Positions 1-11,039 of a stretch of DNA of 64,000 nucleotides are shown piece after piece. The number at the start of each line of letters is the position of its first letter. Position 1 is the first letter of the stretch. The stretch comes from Otatea glauca. Lineage: Eukaryota > Streptophyta > Magnoliopsida > Poales > Poaceae. The translations under genes were made by a program, and so were the position numbers. The DNA is taken from NCBI GenBank assembly GCA_036346275.1, contig CM070713.1:75880382-75944381 (forward strand). The letters are read 5' to 3'. The notes below the pieces were generated by a model, which was not told the origin of the DNA, did no database searches, and saw only the letters and a list, made by a program, of their open reading frames with translations.

Positions 1-401
1 GCACTAGTTGGTATCAGTTGTGGCCTGATGGGCAGAAACATTTCCCATTCCCCTTGACATCATGTCTGACCACCCTTTTTCTACCACCAATTAGAAGTTA
101 ATCACTAACCCAGATCCTCCAACGGCGGGCCGACACGTGCCTTAACTACCCTGCTTTCCTATTCCATCATGCACTTGTTGTTTTCAATCATACAAACAAG
201 AGAACATCATACGTTATACTCTAATAAACCAACTTACTCTATCACAAAGTCTAAGGAACACTCCTCACAACAATGCGCAAATCACGGATGCATCTTCATC
301 ACATTTCAGGGCCGGAAAGCTTCCTACTTTGTCCAAAGAGGGGGCAAAGGAGGAGGAGAAAGAAAAAGGAGAGGAAGAAGAGAGAGGGAAATTTTGGTCA
401 C

Positions 402-1618
402 CTTGTTGGCGCTAGGGACTATCCCCTGCAACGCCTTCATCCTCTCAGCTATCCTCTCCCTCCGGAGCTGCAAACGAACGCATGGAAACAAAGAGCGAGG
501 TAAAAAACACAGGGCGCACGCCCATCTGAAGAAATATATATGAAAGTCACCACTAAAGATCCAAGCTGCAGTTCATTTCAGGTTCCTCTTATTACTGAAA
601 CCGACGGTTTGGGCTGAAATCATGCGGTGAAACTGAATTTATATAAACAGGTCAAACTGACGTACTAGGTCCAACAATTTTGGAGCCCCAGGCACAAGAA
701 CACATCGGACATGCAGAGAGGCGTTAAAAAATGGTGGAGAAGGGGAAGGTGGTGGGAGAGTGGCGTACACGTTCGGCGATGCTGTGAGGGTCCGTGGCCT
801 GTCCCCTCCTCGCCCGCACGCGCTGCTGCCGCGGCGGCGGCGCCCCTCCGCCCGAAAACGCCCCGGCCGCCGCCGCTGCCGGTGTTGACCCGCCGCTCGC
901 GGCTGCTCCTCCTCCGAAGCTCTGCGCCGGCATTGATCCGCCCTTCGACACAATAGAAACAGAGGGGGTTGTGGAAGTAAGGGTTCAAGCATCCGAGAAG
1001 TTGGACCGGGAGCGATCACTGGTTCTTGCAATACCTGCTCGAACGGCGGCTGCACGCCGGCGGCGCCATGCATCCCGGCGGCTCCGAACCCATTGTGCAG
1101 CTCTTGGTCACCTCCCTGCAAAGCAGAAACCCCCCAAAATAACACCATCTCAGTTCTCAACAACGAGCACAAGAAAAAGGGAAAGCTTTAAAGGAAACCA
1201 CCAACTCTCCAAGCAAGCGGTAGAATCGTACAGCGGCTTTGGGGGACTTGAAGGCGGCATCCATGTCCTCCCGCGACCGGTCCGTGAACAGCGGTAGCGG
1301 CAGGTACCCCGCGGCGCCGCTGTCCTCGCCGGAGGCGATCTCACCGTGGCGGTGGAGGTCGCTGAGGTGGAAAATGACAGGCTTGTCCCCTCCCCCGCCG
1401 ATCTGGTGGTGGCGGAGGCGAGAGGCGAGGAGGGCGGACACGTCGAAAGCTGAAGCGGCGGTGTCGTCGGAGGGCGCGCCGCCTGCCGGGAGCTCCCAGG
1501 GAGACTTGCCGGAGCCGAGGTCGGGCCACGCCGTCGGCAGCGTGGACAGCATCTGGTCGAAGAAGTCGTCCTGCCCGCCGCCGCCGCCGCCGTTCATTTC
1601 GCGGCCGGTCCGCTGCAT
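402..1618 (-). CDS. bHLH transcription factor, LRL/UNE12-like (5' exons, partial)
   Basis: Four minus-strand exons keep one open frame: 1618-1232, 1115-1035, 942-769 and 467-402. All junctions are phase 0 and GT-AG. The N-terminus contains QDDFFDQMLSTLPTAWPDL, which I recognise from the LRL/UNE12 group of plant bHLH factors. Exon 3 ends with VRARRGQATDPHSIAER and exon 4 continues LRRERIAERMKALQ. Together they form the basic region and helix 1, with the His-Glu-Arg E-box contact pattern. The usual ELVPN at the loop is GIVPS here. The loop/helix 2 exon (TDKASMLDEI-like in the family) was not found in 1-401, so the rest lies beyond the left edge. Known members act in the nucleus in root-hair, pollen-tube or reproductive development; the role here is inferred. 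A second in-frame Met lies at 1597. Confidence 0.9.
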
Positions 1619-1942
1619 GGCCGTGTTGGTGAGGTGGTTCTTGCACGGAGAGGAAAGGAGAGTAGGGAGCTAGATGGGGAGGCTAATGGCGGCGAGGCGA
1701 GAGTGAGGAAAGGTGTTGGTTGGGTTTGGAAAGGGAGTGAGTTCGCAGCTTGCGGGATTTTATAGTCGCACTTTACGTGCCAAATAATGGTGCCCTTTTG
1801 ATCTTTAGAAATGTTAGCCTTCGCGATATTTTATTTCTTGCTTGTACCCTCGTCGAGAGTAAAAGGAGCAGTATTACTCCCTACGGCTACAAACCAACGA
1901 AGCGTCTACCGACGAAAGGAACCCCTCGTCTAGGAGCTGAAG
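1619..1942. other. 5' flank of the bHLH gene
   Basis: Upstream region for the minus-strand bHLH gene. No convincing TATA box, RNA gene or other ORF was seen. The first 150 bp is GC-rich and probably 5' UTR plus core promoter. Confidence 0.4.
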
Positions 1943-3845
1943 TAGAGGTGGGGTCGTGTCGGTCCGGTACGGGTTTATCGTGTTTCGTGTCTAAATCGTG
2001 CCGAGCCGCGATGGCTCGTCGTGCTCACCGTGCCGGTCCGGCTCGCCTTCGGTGAGCCCAGACACGGCCCATTTGCAATTCGTGCCTGCTTCGTGCCATA
2101 CCGGTCCAGACTCGGCCCATTTGCACTATTGCGACGAGAGAAAGGAGTCATCGAAGACGCATGGAACTGAGGCAATGGATATAAATATTAAGAAAAAAAG
2201 AACTAAATTTTATTTATTTTTGACCGCTGCACCCCCTCTCTCCCTCAGTCATTATCTATCTCAATCTCTCTCGCCCAATCATTCTCTCTCTCAATCTCTT
2301 GGTCTCTCTCATTCGATTAGTCTCTCTTTCTCAATCTCTCTCGCCCAATCATTCTCTCTCGCCCAATCATTCTCTCTCGCCCAATCATTCTCTCTCGCCC
2401 GATCAGTCTCTCTATCTCAACCTCTCTCGTCCGCTCTCTCTTTGGCGTGATCATTCTCTCTCTCTCTTTCTCGCCCGATCATTCTCTCTCTCAAGCTCTC
2501 TCGCTCGCTCTCTCGTCCGATCAGTCTCTCTCTCTCAATCTCTCAGTCTCTCGTTCGCTCGAGGAGAGGGAGAGAGAGTGGGATTAAGCCAGATAGAGTG
2601 ATATAGAGAGACAGGTAAGTGTTCGACATGTCCCTTACTTGCGAACTTCTTTAGTAAAGAACCAACACTTGTCTATTTTTGAAATAGTCAGGTGGATCCC
2701 TGTCCCTGTCTCTAAACATGTGACATAGAGAGCCGAAATAAAGATAAAACCTGAACTTTCTCACTTTTTTTTCTTTCACCTTTCATTTTTTTCACCTGTT
2801 TTTCCCATTTCCCTTTTTTTCCTCCTACTTCCCCCCAATTTTCCCCTTTCTCCCCAATCGGCGCCCTCTCGGTCCCCGATTTGCCTCGCCTTCCTTGCCG
2901 CCATGTGCCGCCAGCCCCTTCTTCTTCCCCCACCGCCCCCGCGCCCTCGCCTCCCTCACCATCCCCGTCGCTCTTGCCTCCCCCCACAACACCCGCTCGC
3001 CTCCTTCCCCTGCACCGCCCCTCCTCTGCCTCTGCCCTCCAACGCCCTCTCGGCCTCCTCTGCACGGCGTCCCCTCATTCTCCTGGTGAGCGTGGCACAG
3101 GACCCGACCAAGGTGGCACACGACCAAAGCGGCGCGGTGGGGAAGCCACGGCGAGGCTGCGGCGCGGCGCGACCGCATGAGGCCACAACGGGCGGCGCAA
3201 TGGGGGAGCCGAGGCGACAAGGCGTGGGAGGTGGGGAAGTCGAGCCGCGAGAGGCGGCGCCCGGGGAGGCGGAGCGCAGTAGCCTTGGGAGGCGGAGCGG
3301 CCGCGCGGGAGGCGGGAGGAGGAGCGGTAGCAGCCATGGGAGGGCGAGCGCCGCGTGGGAGGCGTAGCGACAGCACACCGGGGCGGCTCGGGGCTTAGTG
3401 CCACGACCCATGAGGCTCGGCAGCACGACGACGACGCGGCGCGCCCGAAGGCTCGGCGAAGACGGCGCTGGCGGCTTGGTAGCACGACGATGGTGCGATG
3501 CCCCGACGACACGGCTGCTCCCAAGTAACCCCTATCCCTCCTGTCTCGCATCCCTACCGCGGTCGACCGGCGTGCCCTGCCGCGAATCGCTGCCACTGCC
3601 GTGGCCGTGCGAAGCGTGCTCGTGCCTGCGTCCGCGCCGCCGTGTCGGGCCAGCACAGGCACGACCCAAACTGTTGTGCCGGGCCGTGTAGCCCAATGTG
3701 TCCGATTTCTCGGCCCAGCACGACCCGAAGAATAGTGACGGACCGGCTCGACACGACCCACTTTGTGCCGGACCGTGCTTTGGTCGGACCACGCTATCGT
3801 GCCTCGGACCGGCCCACAAAGGCACGGCCCGAGTGCCCATCTCTA
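1943..3845. mobile_element. hAT-like non-autonomous element
   Basis: The left end reads TAGAGGTGGGGTCGTGTCGG. The right end, read inward on the other strand, is TAGAGATGGGCACTCGGGCC, followed by similar GTGCCGG/GGTCCGG-rich subterminal sequence. The 8-bp flanks AGCTGAAG (1935-1942) and AGCCGAAT (3846-3853) match at 6 of 8 positions, consistent with an old hAT target duplication. Inside are a CT-rich minisatellite and a GC-rich block (about 2830-3500) with only overlapping low-complexity ORFs. No transposase was recognised. Confidence 0.6.
2236..2600. repeat. CT-rich minisatellite
   Basis: Imperfect repeats of about 15-18 bp built on TCTCTCGCCCAATCATTC, mixed with plain (CT)n. They lie inside the hAT-like element. 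The serine/leucine-rich ORFs here are artefacts of the repeat. Confidence 0.85.
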
Positions 3846-3853
3846 AGCCGAAT

Positions 3854-4290
3854 TGGTCCAAAAAGAAGGAAGGCTTCGGCTAATGGGCAATCACCCCCTT
3901 TGGTCATCCTCCTCGACAACCCAAAGGAGTACCACCGAGGGGCCAATCGTCTCGGAAGAAAACCTAGGCAAGTCTGCATCGTAGCGCATATAGAATAGCT
4001 AGCAAAGAGGAAAAGTACTTTGGGACTCCTATAGTTTTAGGGGTATCATAGGGATATGATTGTAATTCCGCTCCTCGATCTTTGAAGACCCTATAAATAA
4101 GCCATGGGCTGATCTACCCTGGAGAGAGGATTTTTGTTGAAAATAATAAAGGTGACGTGGTTTCGTTCTTACTTGCATCTACCTTAGCCCATGCGTACCG
4201 AGGGACCTCGCTTGCACCCTCTTCGTAGAGTGTAGGCGCGGAGACCTTCTTTTCTACTGTTTCATCTGTAGCCATAACAATTATCAACCT
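3854..4290 (+). mobile_element. Possible LTR remnant
   Basis: The segment looks like U3-R-U5: a TATA-like CTATAAATAAGCC at about 4091, then a GC-rich leader and short AT-rich runs near TGTAGCCATAACAATTAT. I could not define both ends or a target duplication. The hAT-like element may have split it. Confidence 0.35.
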
Positions 4291-4344
4291 TGTGCATTTA
4301 GAGTAAGATTTCGTTTGGAGCGTAATAATTTAAATTATATGATA

Positions 4345-4601
4345 CTCTATCCGTTCATTTTTATATGGCACGGTTTGACTTAGTGCGGTCTTCAAAGTTG
4401 AACTTTGACTGCTAATTTCTTTTATAACACTTTATTCATATCTACAAAATCATAATCATAGGAAAGTGCTTTCAAATACGAATCTAACATTATCACTTTT
4501 GTGTCATATAATCTATATATTGTTGGACTAATTATTGATCAAAATTTACAATTTTAGAATCTCAAAATGAGTAGACGCCTTATAAAAATGAGCAGAGAGA
4601 G
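4345..4601. mobile_element. Stowaway-type MITE
   Basis: Flanked by TA on both sides (4343-4344 and 4602-4603). Inverted ends are CTCTATCCGTTCATTTTTAT and, from the other side, CTCTCTCTGCTCATTTTTAT. It is 257 bp, AT-rich and has no ORF, as expected of Tc1/mariner-derived MITEs in grasses. Confidence 0.85.
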
Positions 4602-4603
4602 TA

Positions 4604-7307
4604 CATCTTAGGTCGGAATTAAAAAAAATCTATGTTCTAAAGGTAGAAAACTCCAGGTGTAGTATGGGTACACCCACCCTCACAGAGATGTATAACTTAT
4701 AAGCAAAAAGCTTGAGCTCTTACCTTTACAAGATTCATGAAACACGAATGGTCCAACTGCAAAGGGCCAGCACAAAGCGCTGATTTCACCGGGATGGAAT
4801 TAGCGAGTGATTGGGTGGGTTTTCCATGTCGGAGCTACCATGGCCAGAAGGAATTAATGTTGGCAGAAGCTAACAATCGCCAAATCGTGTTTGCCTTGCC
4901 ACCGTAGAATTGGAGGGAAGGAAATGGAAAAGAAAAAGGAAGAACTGAAGCTTCCTTCCATGGCTGACACCATCATCAGGTGATTGATTTCGTCGCAGCC
5001 GTGCACTCGCCGAGCCACTGTAACATTAATGCCGCATTTGACCGCACGGCCAAAAGATTTTCCCCAGCCTTTCGCGTATCGCTCGCAGAGTCGCAGGCTC
5101 TTTTCCCCGCTCGCCCGGTTCAGGTTCAGACTTTGCGCAGCACAAGGCCGTGGTCACAAGGACAAAGTTGCACACGTCCTCCAGCCATACATATTCTCTG
5201 TAAATCTACCGTTACTTACTACGGCACCAGTCGAGTATTACTCTACTATAGATGCTTTTATATATTTCTTTTTAAAAGTTATATAAATATTAAAATATAA
5301 ATACAAAGTAGATGGCAATTACTTACCTATTCTATTGCTTTAAGATTTGTGTAACTTGTACCGGTAAGGAAAACATAGAAACACTACTTTTACTCTACTC
5401 CGGTCATAAATACACGATGTTTTGGACATAACTTTGATCACTAATTTATATTATAATATATTTATAAACCTAGTAAAATTATAGCTTTATAAAAGTATTT
5501 TCGAGACAAATCTTTACATACGATTTATATGTATCCAATCTAACTATCTAGAAGGTTTCTAAGACATGACACGGCGAGGAATGAATTGTTAAGATGATAA
5601 AGGGACTGTTTGGGAGAGTTATAGCTTTTCTGAAAAACCGTTTTTTGGTTTTCTGGCCTGAAAAACGGCTGTAGTTTTTTTATAAGAAGCCGTTTGATAA
5701 ATAATTAATTTCCCTCAGCAATAAACTGCAAAAGCAAGTTCAACAAAGCTTTTGGCTTTCGCTAGTTATATATGTCTTCTAACTTATGTTAAAAACTGCT
5801 TAAAAACAAAGCTATTTGGAGGGCTTACTGCCTTTTCAGGAGTAAAGCTGGCTTAAAGCCCTAGTCTGGTCCAAAGTAATGACGTGTTAATTTAGTCAAA
5901 AGGAGCTGAAGCCAGCAGCTTGCAAGCATTGAATGCGACATGTACATTCTTCTTGTAAGCAGAAGATGGAGGAGAGCTTGAAGAAGATAGCATTAACTGC
6001 AATCGTGCACCAATCAGATCTCTTCGCGCCACAATTAATTTGCCTGTGCTTAGTTTAAGCCTCACTGTTTCAAAAAGGCCCAACTAGCATGCGCCGTTGT
6101 GGATGTCACACTTGTCTCCCTGCCGTGCTGCAATGCAACCCTATGAGCGCCGGCTCTGCCAAAAACAATCAGGTTTATCGTGGAAGGTTCATTAGGCATC
6201 TAAGGTTCTTAACTTGCTTATGTTTGATAAGCTACTAGCCATCTTGAGTAGTATAGTGACAAATCTTGCAAAGCTAAACAGAAAAGCTGAAGGTAAAGTT
6301 ATGTGGTGCCTTGTCATCAGTCACATTCATATTTTTTTTTTGACAAGTGCAGCTAATGGAAAAGACTATATTGTCTTAATCTGAAGAAACTTAAGCTAGT
6401 AGATCAGTACAAACAAAAGGTTGGATGACAAAGTACTACTACTACTACTAGCCTTTGAGAAAGAAGTGTGACAAAGGCAGAAGGGCAAGAGACAAAACAA
6501 GCAGGTGTACTCCTTTTCTCTCTCTTTCCCTGATTCGAAGAGTGAAATTAAGATTGAAGGAACTAATTGACGTGTAATGACTAATGACTCACAATCGTGC
6601 AGTCCGGAGAAAGTGAAAAGTACGTGTTGAGCTCGCCGGGGCCCAAGATTCCCGAGACAGGATCCGTAGATTTCTTTCTACCATGCTGCACATTATCAAA
6701 AGAGGCCCGATTATTTTGACCCTAGCAGAGCAGTGGAGCCCGGTGTGGTATTGTGGCAGTAGACCAAATGCCCTCCTTATAAAACAATCCTGTGGAATTA
6801 CAAAGTGCATTCTTCACCGATAAATTTCAGAAATAATTTGAAATCTAATTTGATTCGGCCTCTTTACCCAGCACAAAACAAAATGTGCGGGTATGCTCTC
6901 AAAGGTGAAGAAGCAAGCCACTCAAATGGGGAAGGAAACCCAAAAATTGGATGGCACTAGATGAGTAGAGGATGTTGTTTTGAGTTACGTTATGTCGCTA
7001 AATGAATCGATGACAGAGTTTTATTCAGCCAATATTTTTGTTGCTGATCATTTTGCCGTTAGGTTTCTATCATCAATTCAACTGGAATCATTCGACGATA
7101 TTTCTCTTTCGCTAAATAAATTAGCGACGGAGGTATATTTATGTAATTATTTTTTTGACGTATTTTTTTCTGTAATTTTATTTAAGAAACTGTATTATTT
7201 AAAACAATAATTGTTTTGAAGCCTAACAAACCTCCCTAGCGATCATTATTTAAAAATTCTCCTCGCTACACGATCCCGTACTGACCGTGTTATTTTGATT
7301 TATATTA
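4604..7307. other. Intergenic, no gene recognised
   Basis: Only short unrelated ORFs. At 5396-5570 there is one end resembling a Stowaway-type terminus (TACTCCGGTCATAAATACAC) without a visible partner. At about 5600-5880 an AT-rich stretch with partly self-complementary pieces may be an old hAT MITE. An (ACT)n run lies near 6436. Nothing else could be supported. Confidence 0.5.
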
Positions 7308-7413
7308 CTCCCTCCATCTCGTAATATATGTTCTTATTCTTAGGAAGCGTTGTCCCACAATAAGTCCATTGTGAGATCAAATATGTAGTTATTACAATAT
7401 TTTTATCATATAC
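7308..7413. mobile_element. Left half of Stowaway-like MITE split by the gypsy element
   Basis: Begins CTCCCTCCATCTCG next to TA (7306-7307). It is cut at TATAC (7409-7413), the target duplication of the gypsy element. The right half follows the other gypsy LTR. Confidence 0.7.
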
Positions 7414-8261
7414 TGACGAATACTAATAAAAAGGATACCCCAACAGCCGCGCCGCTTGCCGACGAATCGCTGCGAGACCGCGCAGCAAGGCATCCGCTCC
7501 CGACCGCCGGAAGCGAATCCGACCAGACGGCGCTCAGGCCCCATCTTGGCGGGCGGGATCTCCGACTCAACCAAACCAAGGTGACAAACGCCGAGTGCCG
7601 CGTGTCGGTCCTCATCGACCTACCGCCACGTACCCTCGAATAAGGTCAATCGGGCGACTATACAAGGCGGTGGCTCCTTCCCAAGAAGATCGGTGATTTG
7701 TAGAAGACAAAGCTTCCGGCCCCATCAACGACCACGTCACAACCGAGCGCACGCTCCTCCCGGCGGCACCAACGTCACGCACCTCGGCGTCAAGATTCGC
7801 AAGGATCACAGAGGGCAAGCACGCTACTTCCGGAAATACCTAACCTCCACGACCACCAAGGCTACCAACCCGGCATGGGCAAGGCGGGTGGCGACGATCC
7901 ACGGGACGAAGGGCCGGAGCTCTAGCGTAGGTCACCTCGCTTTCCTCCTAACTCTCGATGTAACCCGCCCCTTCCTTACAGTATAAAAGGAGGCGGGGCT
8001 AAAGCGATCGAGAGGGCAACGAGCAAGAACAAGAAAGGAGAGAGCGCTATCAAACCCCTCTCGCTAAGCCATTGGCATTCTCGCTTGTAAAACTTTGTGC
8101 ATCATACGTACCAAGAGTAATACAACACCACCACACACGAATCTGAGTAGGGACCTTGGCCCGAAAGTATACATCTTGGACTCACGAGTCTAACCATTGA
8201 GGAGTGGACGCGCGACCCCTAGACTTACAAATTTACTTGCCGGCGCCCCAAAGCGCCGGCG
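7414..8261 (+). repeat. 5' LTR of the gypsy element
   Basis: About 848 bp, starting TGACGAATAC and ending at about 8261. A TATA-like TATAAAAGGAGGCGGGG lies at about 7982. It aligns along its whole length with 21505-22359 but with many 1-3 bp indels. Confidence 0.9.
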
Positions 8262-8262
8262 G

Positions 8263-8281
8263 TTGGCGCGCGGTAGGGGCC
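8263..8281 (+). other. Probable primer-binding site
   Basis: TTGGCGCGCGGTAGGGGCC follows the 5' LTR. It resembles the TTGGCGCC...GTGGGGCC-type sites of grass gypsy elements. The priming tRNA was not determined. Confidence 0.6.
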
Positions 8282-9589
8282 AGCGCGTCTTCATCACCAT
8301 CTCCGGTTCCGTTTATCTCACGATGGCATCCACCTCTGCGGCGGCATGGCTGCGGCGGGAACCGGATCCGCCGGCTCCCTCGACCGCCGTCACCCGACGG
8401 AGGGCTCACGCTTCGTCCCGCCGTCTCGGAAGACAGCGCCGGCCGAGCTTAGGCGTCCTCTCCGGCGGCTTCGCTAAGCCCGGCAGGCGCCTGCAGCCCC
8501 GGCCGGAACCGAAGTGCTCGCGCGGTCGGCGAAAACTCCGTAGGCCGGCGGGTGACCATGTCACCCCGTAGGCTCGCGGCCGAGTGGCGATGGTGGCTAC
8601 ATGCCAACCTTCGTCCACGAGTTCTTTGGAAGACTCTTCGACCACGGCTCCGGCTCCGACGCTGAGTATCCCGCCGCGGCACTCTCGCGAGTGCTGGCGT
8701 GGCGGGCATGCGCCGATTTGGTCGTAGCCACCGCGGCTCTGACGGTCCCCGTCCCGCGACCGAGGCACGGGAGGGGGAATACCCGGAAGGTTGAACGCGC
8801 CTTCGAGCTCATGTGGCCGAGCTCCAACAGCAACGCTGGAGCCGGTGAAGAGCGGTCGAGCTCGGCCGGCTCGAGCCGACACAGGCGGGGCGAGCCCGAG
8901 CCCGCAAGTCTTGGGCGGCAGCGCCGCGCGCGCGCCAAGAGCACCACAAGTTGGGGCGAATCCGGCGCCCCGGTTTTCCCTCACGCGAGCCAAAGCGTGG
9001 GCTGCGGTCGCAATCTTGCTCAGGGCCTTCCGAGAGCCGCAAACCGGAGGCGAGCTACCTACGGAACCTTGGAAATTTGGTGGAGCCTGTGGCCGTCTGA
9101 CAGACATCTGAGCCTCGGCTCCTACCACACCGGCGCTACTTCCGCCACCGGGCCGTCTGCCGCCATGAGCCCACTGGTGCGGCCAAGACCGCACCCCACC
9201 ATGAACCACCCGGGCCTCACGCACCCGGTGCGCGCGTACCTCGGTAATGCCTCGACATCCGCGCCACCCTCGGCGCGAAGAAAGATGGCGGAGGGCGCCG
9301 CCACTCACGTGTTGCGGATGGTGGCGCCACTATCGCGGCCGAGCCACGATGGTCCGGACCACGGGCTTTTGCCAAGGATCCGCCGGTGATTTCGCCCGAT
9401 TCCGGCGCCTACCAACATTGCCAAGTACAGGGCCACCAACCCGTGTGTCGGCTCAAGATTGCGGCTCGCGTCTTGGTGGGGAAGCGACAGATGATCTCTT
9501 CATCATCGGTACCTCCCCATCTACCTCGAGGACTCGGCTCGAGCTGGCTCGAGTACTGCCGCAAAAGCGTCGAGGCGGGGTGACTTGAA

Positions 9590-10215
9590 GAATCTCTTCG
9601 TCGGTAACTTCGGGCACTTATAAGTTACAGTAATTTCGGGACTGAAAGGTGCAGCGGCGGACGGGAGACTCTCCGGGACTACATCGGAGGTTTTCCCGCG
9701 ATTACTAACGAGCTCCCGACATCTCCGGCGCCGATGTCGTGGGAGCCTTCATCTGGCACCTCTGCAAGGCCTTGGTGCACTGGTGGCCGCCTCAAGCCCG
9801 GACCACCAAGGAGCTCCTCGACATCGCCACCAACCACGCCTCGGCGAGGAGGCCGTGGGGGCTATTTTCGAAGGAGGAAAGGCCCAGCGAGGCGGCGTCA
9901 AGCCGGGTCTCCTCCCGACCGCCGACAAGCAGGCGGCACGGGAAGCGGTCCGTGAGACCCAAGTGGTCGCCACGGCCGACCGCCCTCGCTAGCGGAAGCG
10001 CGGCCGCCGCGCCCGACCGCCGAGAAATTGATGGGCGGCCCATGCGAACCATGGGTTCTCCGTCAAGCACAAATCTGGGGATGCGAAGTCGAGGCGCTAT
10101 CTCTCTAAGCGTCCCCACCACGCCGCTAAAGCAAAGGAAAAAAGCCCGCCGCGCCCCGCTGAACAGCGGAGAAGAAGGCGAGCGACGAGTTCCCGAGCCC
10201 GACGGCGCCTCATGA
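9590..10215 (+). pseudogene. gypsy gag remnant
   Basis: Across shifting frames one can read NLFVGNF, TLRDYI, a TCKALVH-like stretch, TTKELLDIATNHAS and GEEAVGAIFEGGKA. I know these in this order from the capsid part of grass gypsy Gag proteins. Several frameshifts interrupt the frame and no full zinc knuckle was found. Gag would form the virus-like particle that packages element RNA. The match is by recognition only. Confidence 0.75.
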
Positions 10216-10299
10216 TCTTCGGAGGACGGCTTGCTACGCCGACAAGCGTCGACTCAAGCTCGCTTCTGCGAGGTCCACACCGCCGCCACGGGCGTCCCC

Positions 10300-10810
10300 A
10301 ATATCTTCGGTGGTGGAGTTCCGATCACCTTTGATCGGACCGATCACCCGATCGCGTCCACGGGAGGTACCGGTGGTGGTCGACCCGTCGTCCGAACGGC
10401 GCCTCACGAAGGTCGCGATGGGCGAAGCGGACCTTAACATCCTCTACGTTGAGGCGTTCGGCGCTATGGGGTCCGCGCTCAAGCCTCCGGCCAAGCAAGG
10501 CACCTTTTCATGGCGTCATCCGGGCCGACAAGCCCATCCGCTCGGCGGTCGACTGCCCGTCACCTTCGGGAGGTGGAAACTTCCGCACCGAGACCCTCAC
10601 CTTCGAGGTCGTGGATTTCCCGGCGCCTACCACGCCATCTGGGGAGGCCATGCTACGCCAAGTTCATGGCGATCCCCGCTACGCCTACCTCAAAGTCGAA
10701 GATCTTGGGACCGCATGGAGTCATTACCGCGGCATCGTCTTTCGGCTGCCTTCAAGCTATGACAGCGGCGGCTGCGAGCTCGCCTCAGCGATCGTTGCCT
10801 CTGCGTAACT
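10300..10810 (+). pseudogene. gypsy protease-region remnant
   Basis: Readable pieces include VPITFDRTDHP, RRLTKVAM, LNILYVEAFGAMG, KAPFHGV, FRTETLTFEVVDFP, ILGRPCYAKFMAIP-like sequence and CELASAIVASA. In intact relatives this is the retropepsin region after Gag, which matures the polyprotein. Here the frame changes several times and the catalytic D-S/T-G is not readable (the site next to LNILY has lost bases). Confidence 0.75.
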
Positions 10811-11039
10811 CAACAAGCTCGGGAGAAGCGGCGAGTCCGTCCTCGAATCCGACAAATCGGCGGGATCCTTCAAACCGCCGAGGACACGAAGGAGGTCACG
10901 GTCGATCCACGTGATCCGACCAAGACCGTCTTGGTCGGAGCCACGCCCCGCCAAATAGGAAGCGCTCGTCGACTTCCTCGCACTAACAAAGATGTCTTCG
11001 TATGGAGGTCCTCCGACATGCGGGCATTCAAAGGAGGTC

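Noticed and set aside
1998..2601. Ser/Leu-rich ORFs at 2.0-2.6 kb
   Set aside because: Translation of a CT minisatellite.
2956..3761. Overlapping long ORFs between 2.8 and 3.8 kb
   Set aside because: Present on both strands in GC-rich low-complexity DNA inside the hAT-like element; no domain or splice logic.
8406..9308. 300-codon minus-strand ORF in the gypsy 5' region
   Set aside because: Arg/Gly/Ala-rich, with equally long ORFs in other frames: a GC composition artefact.
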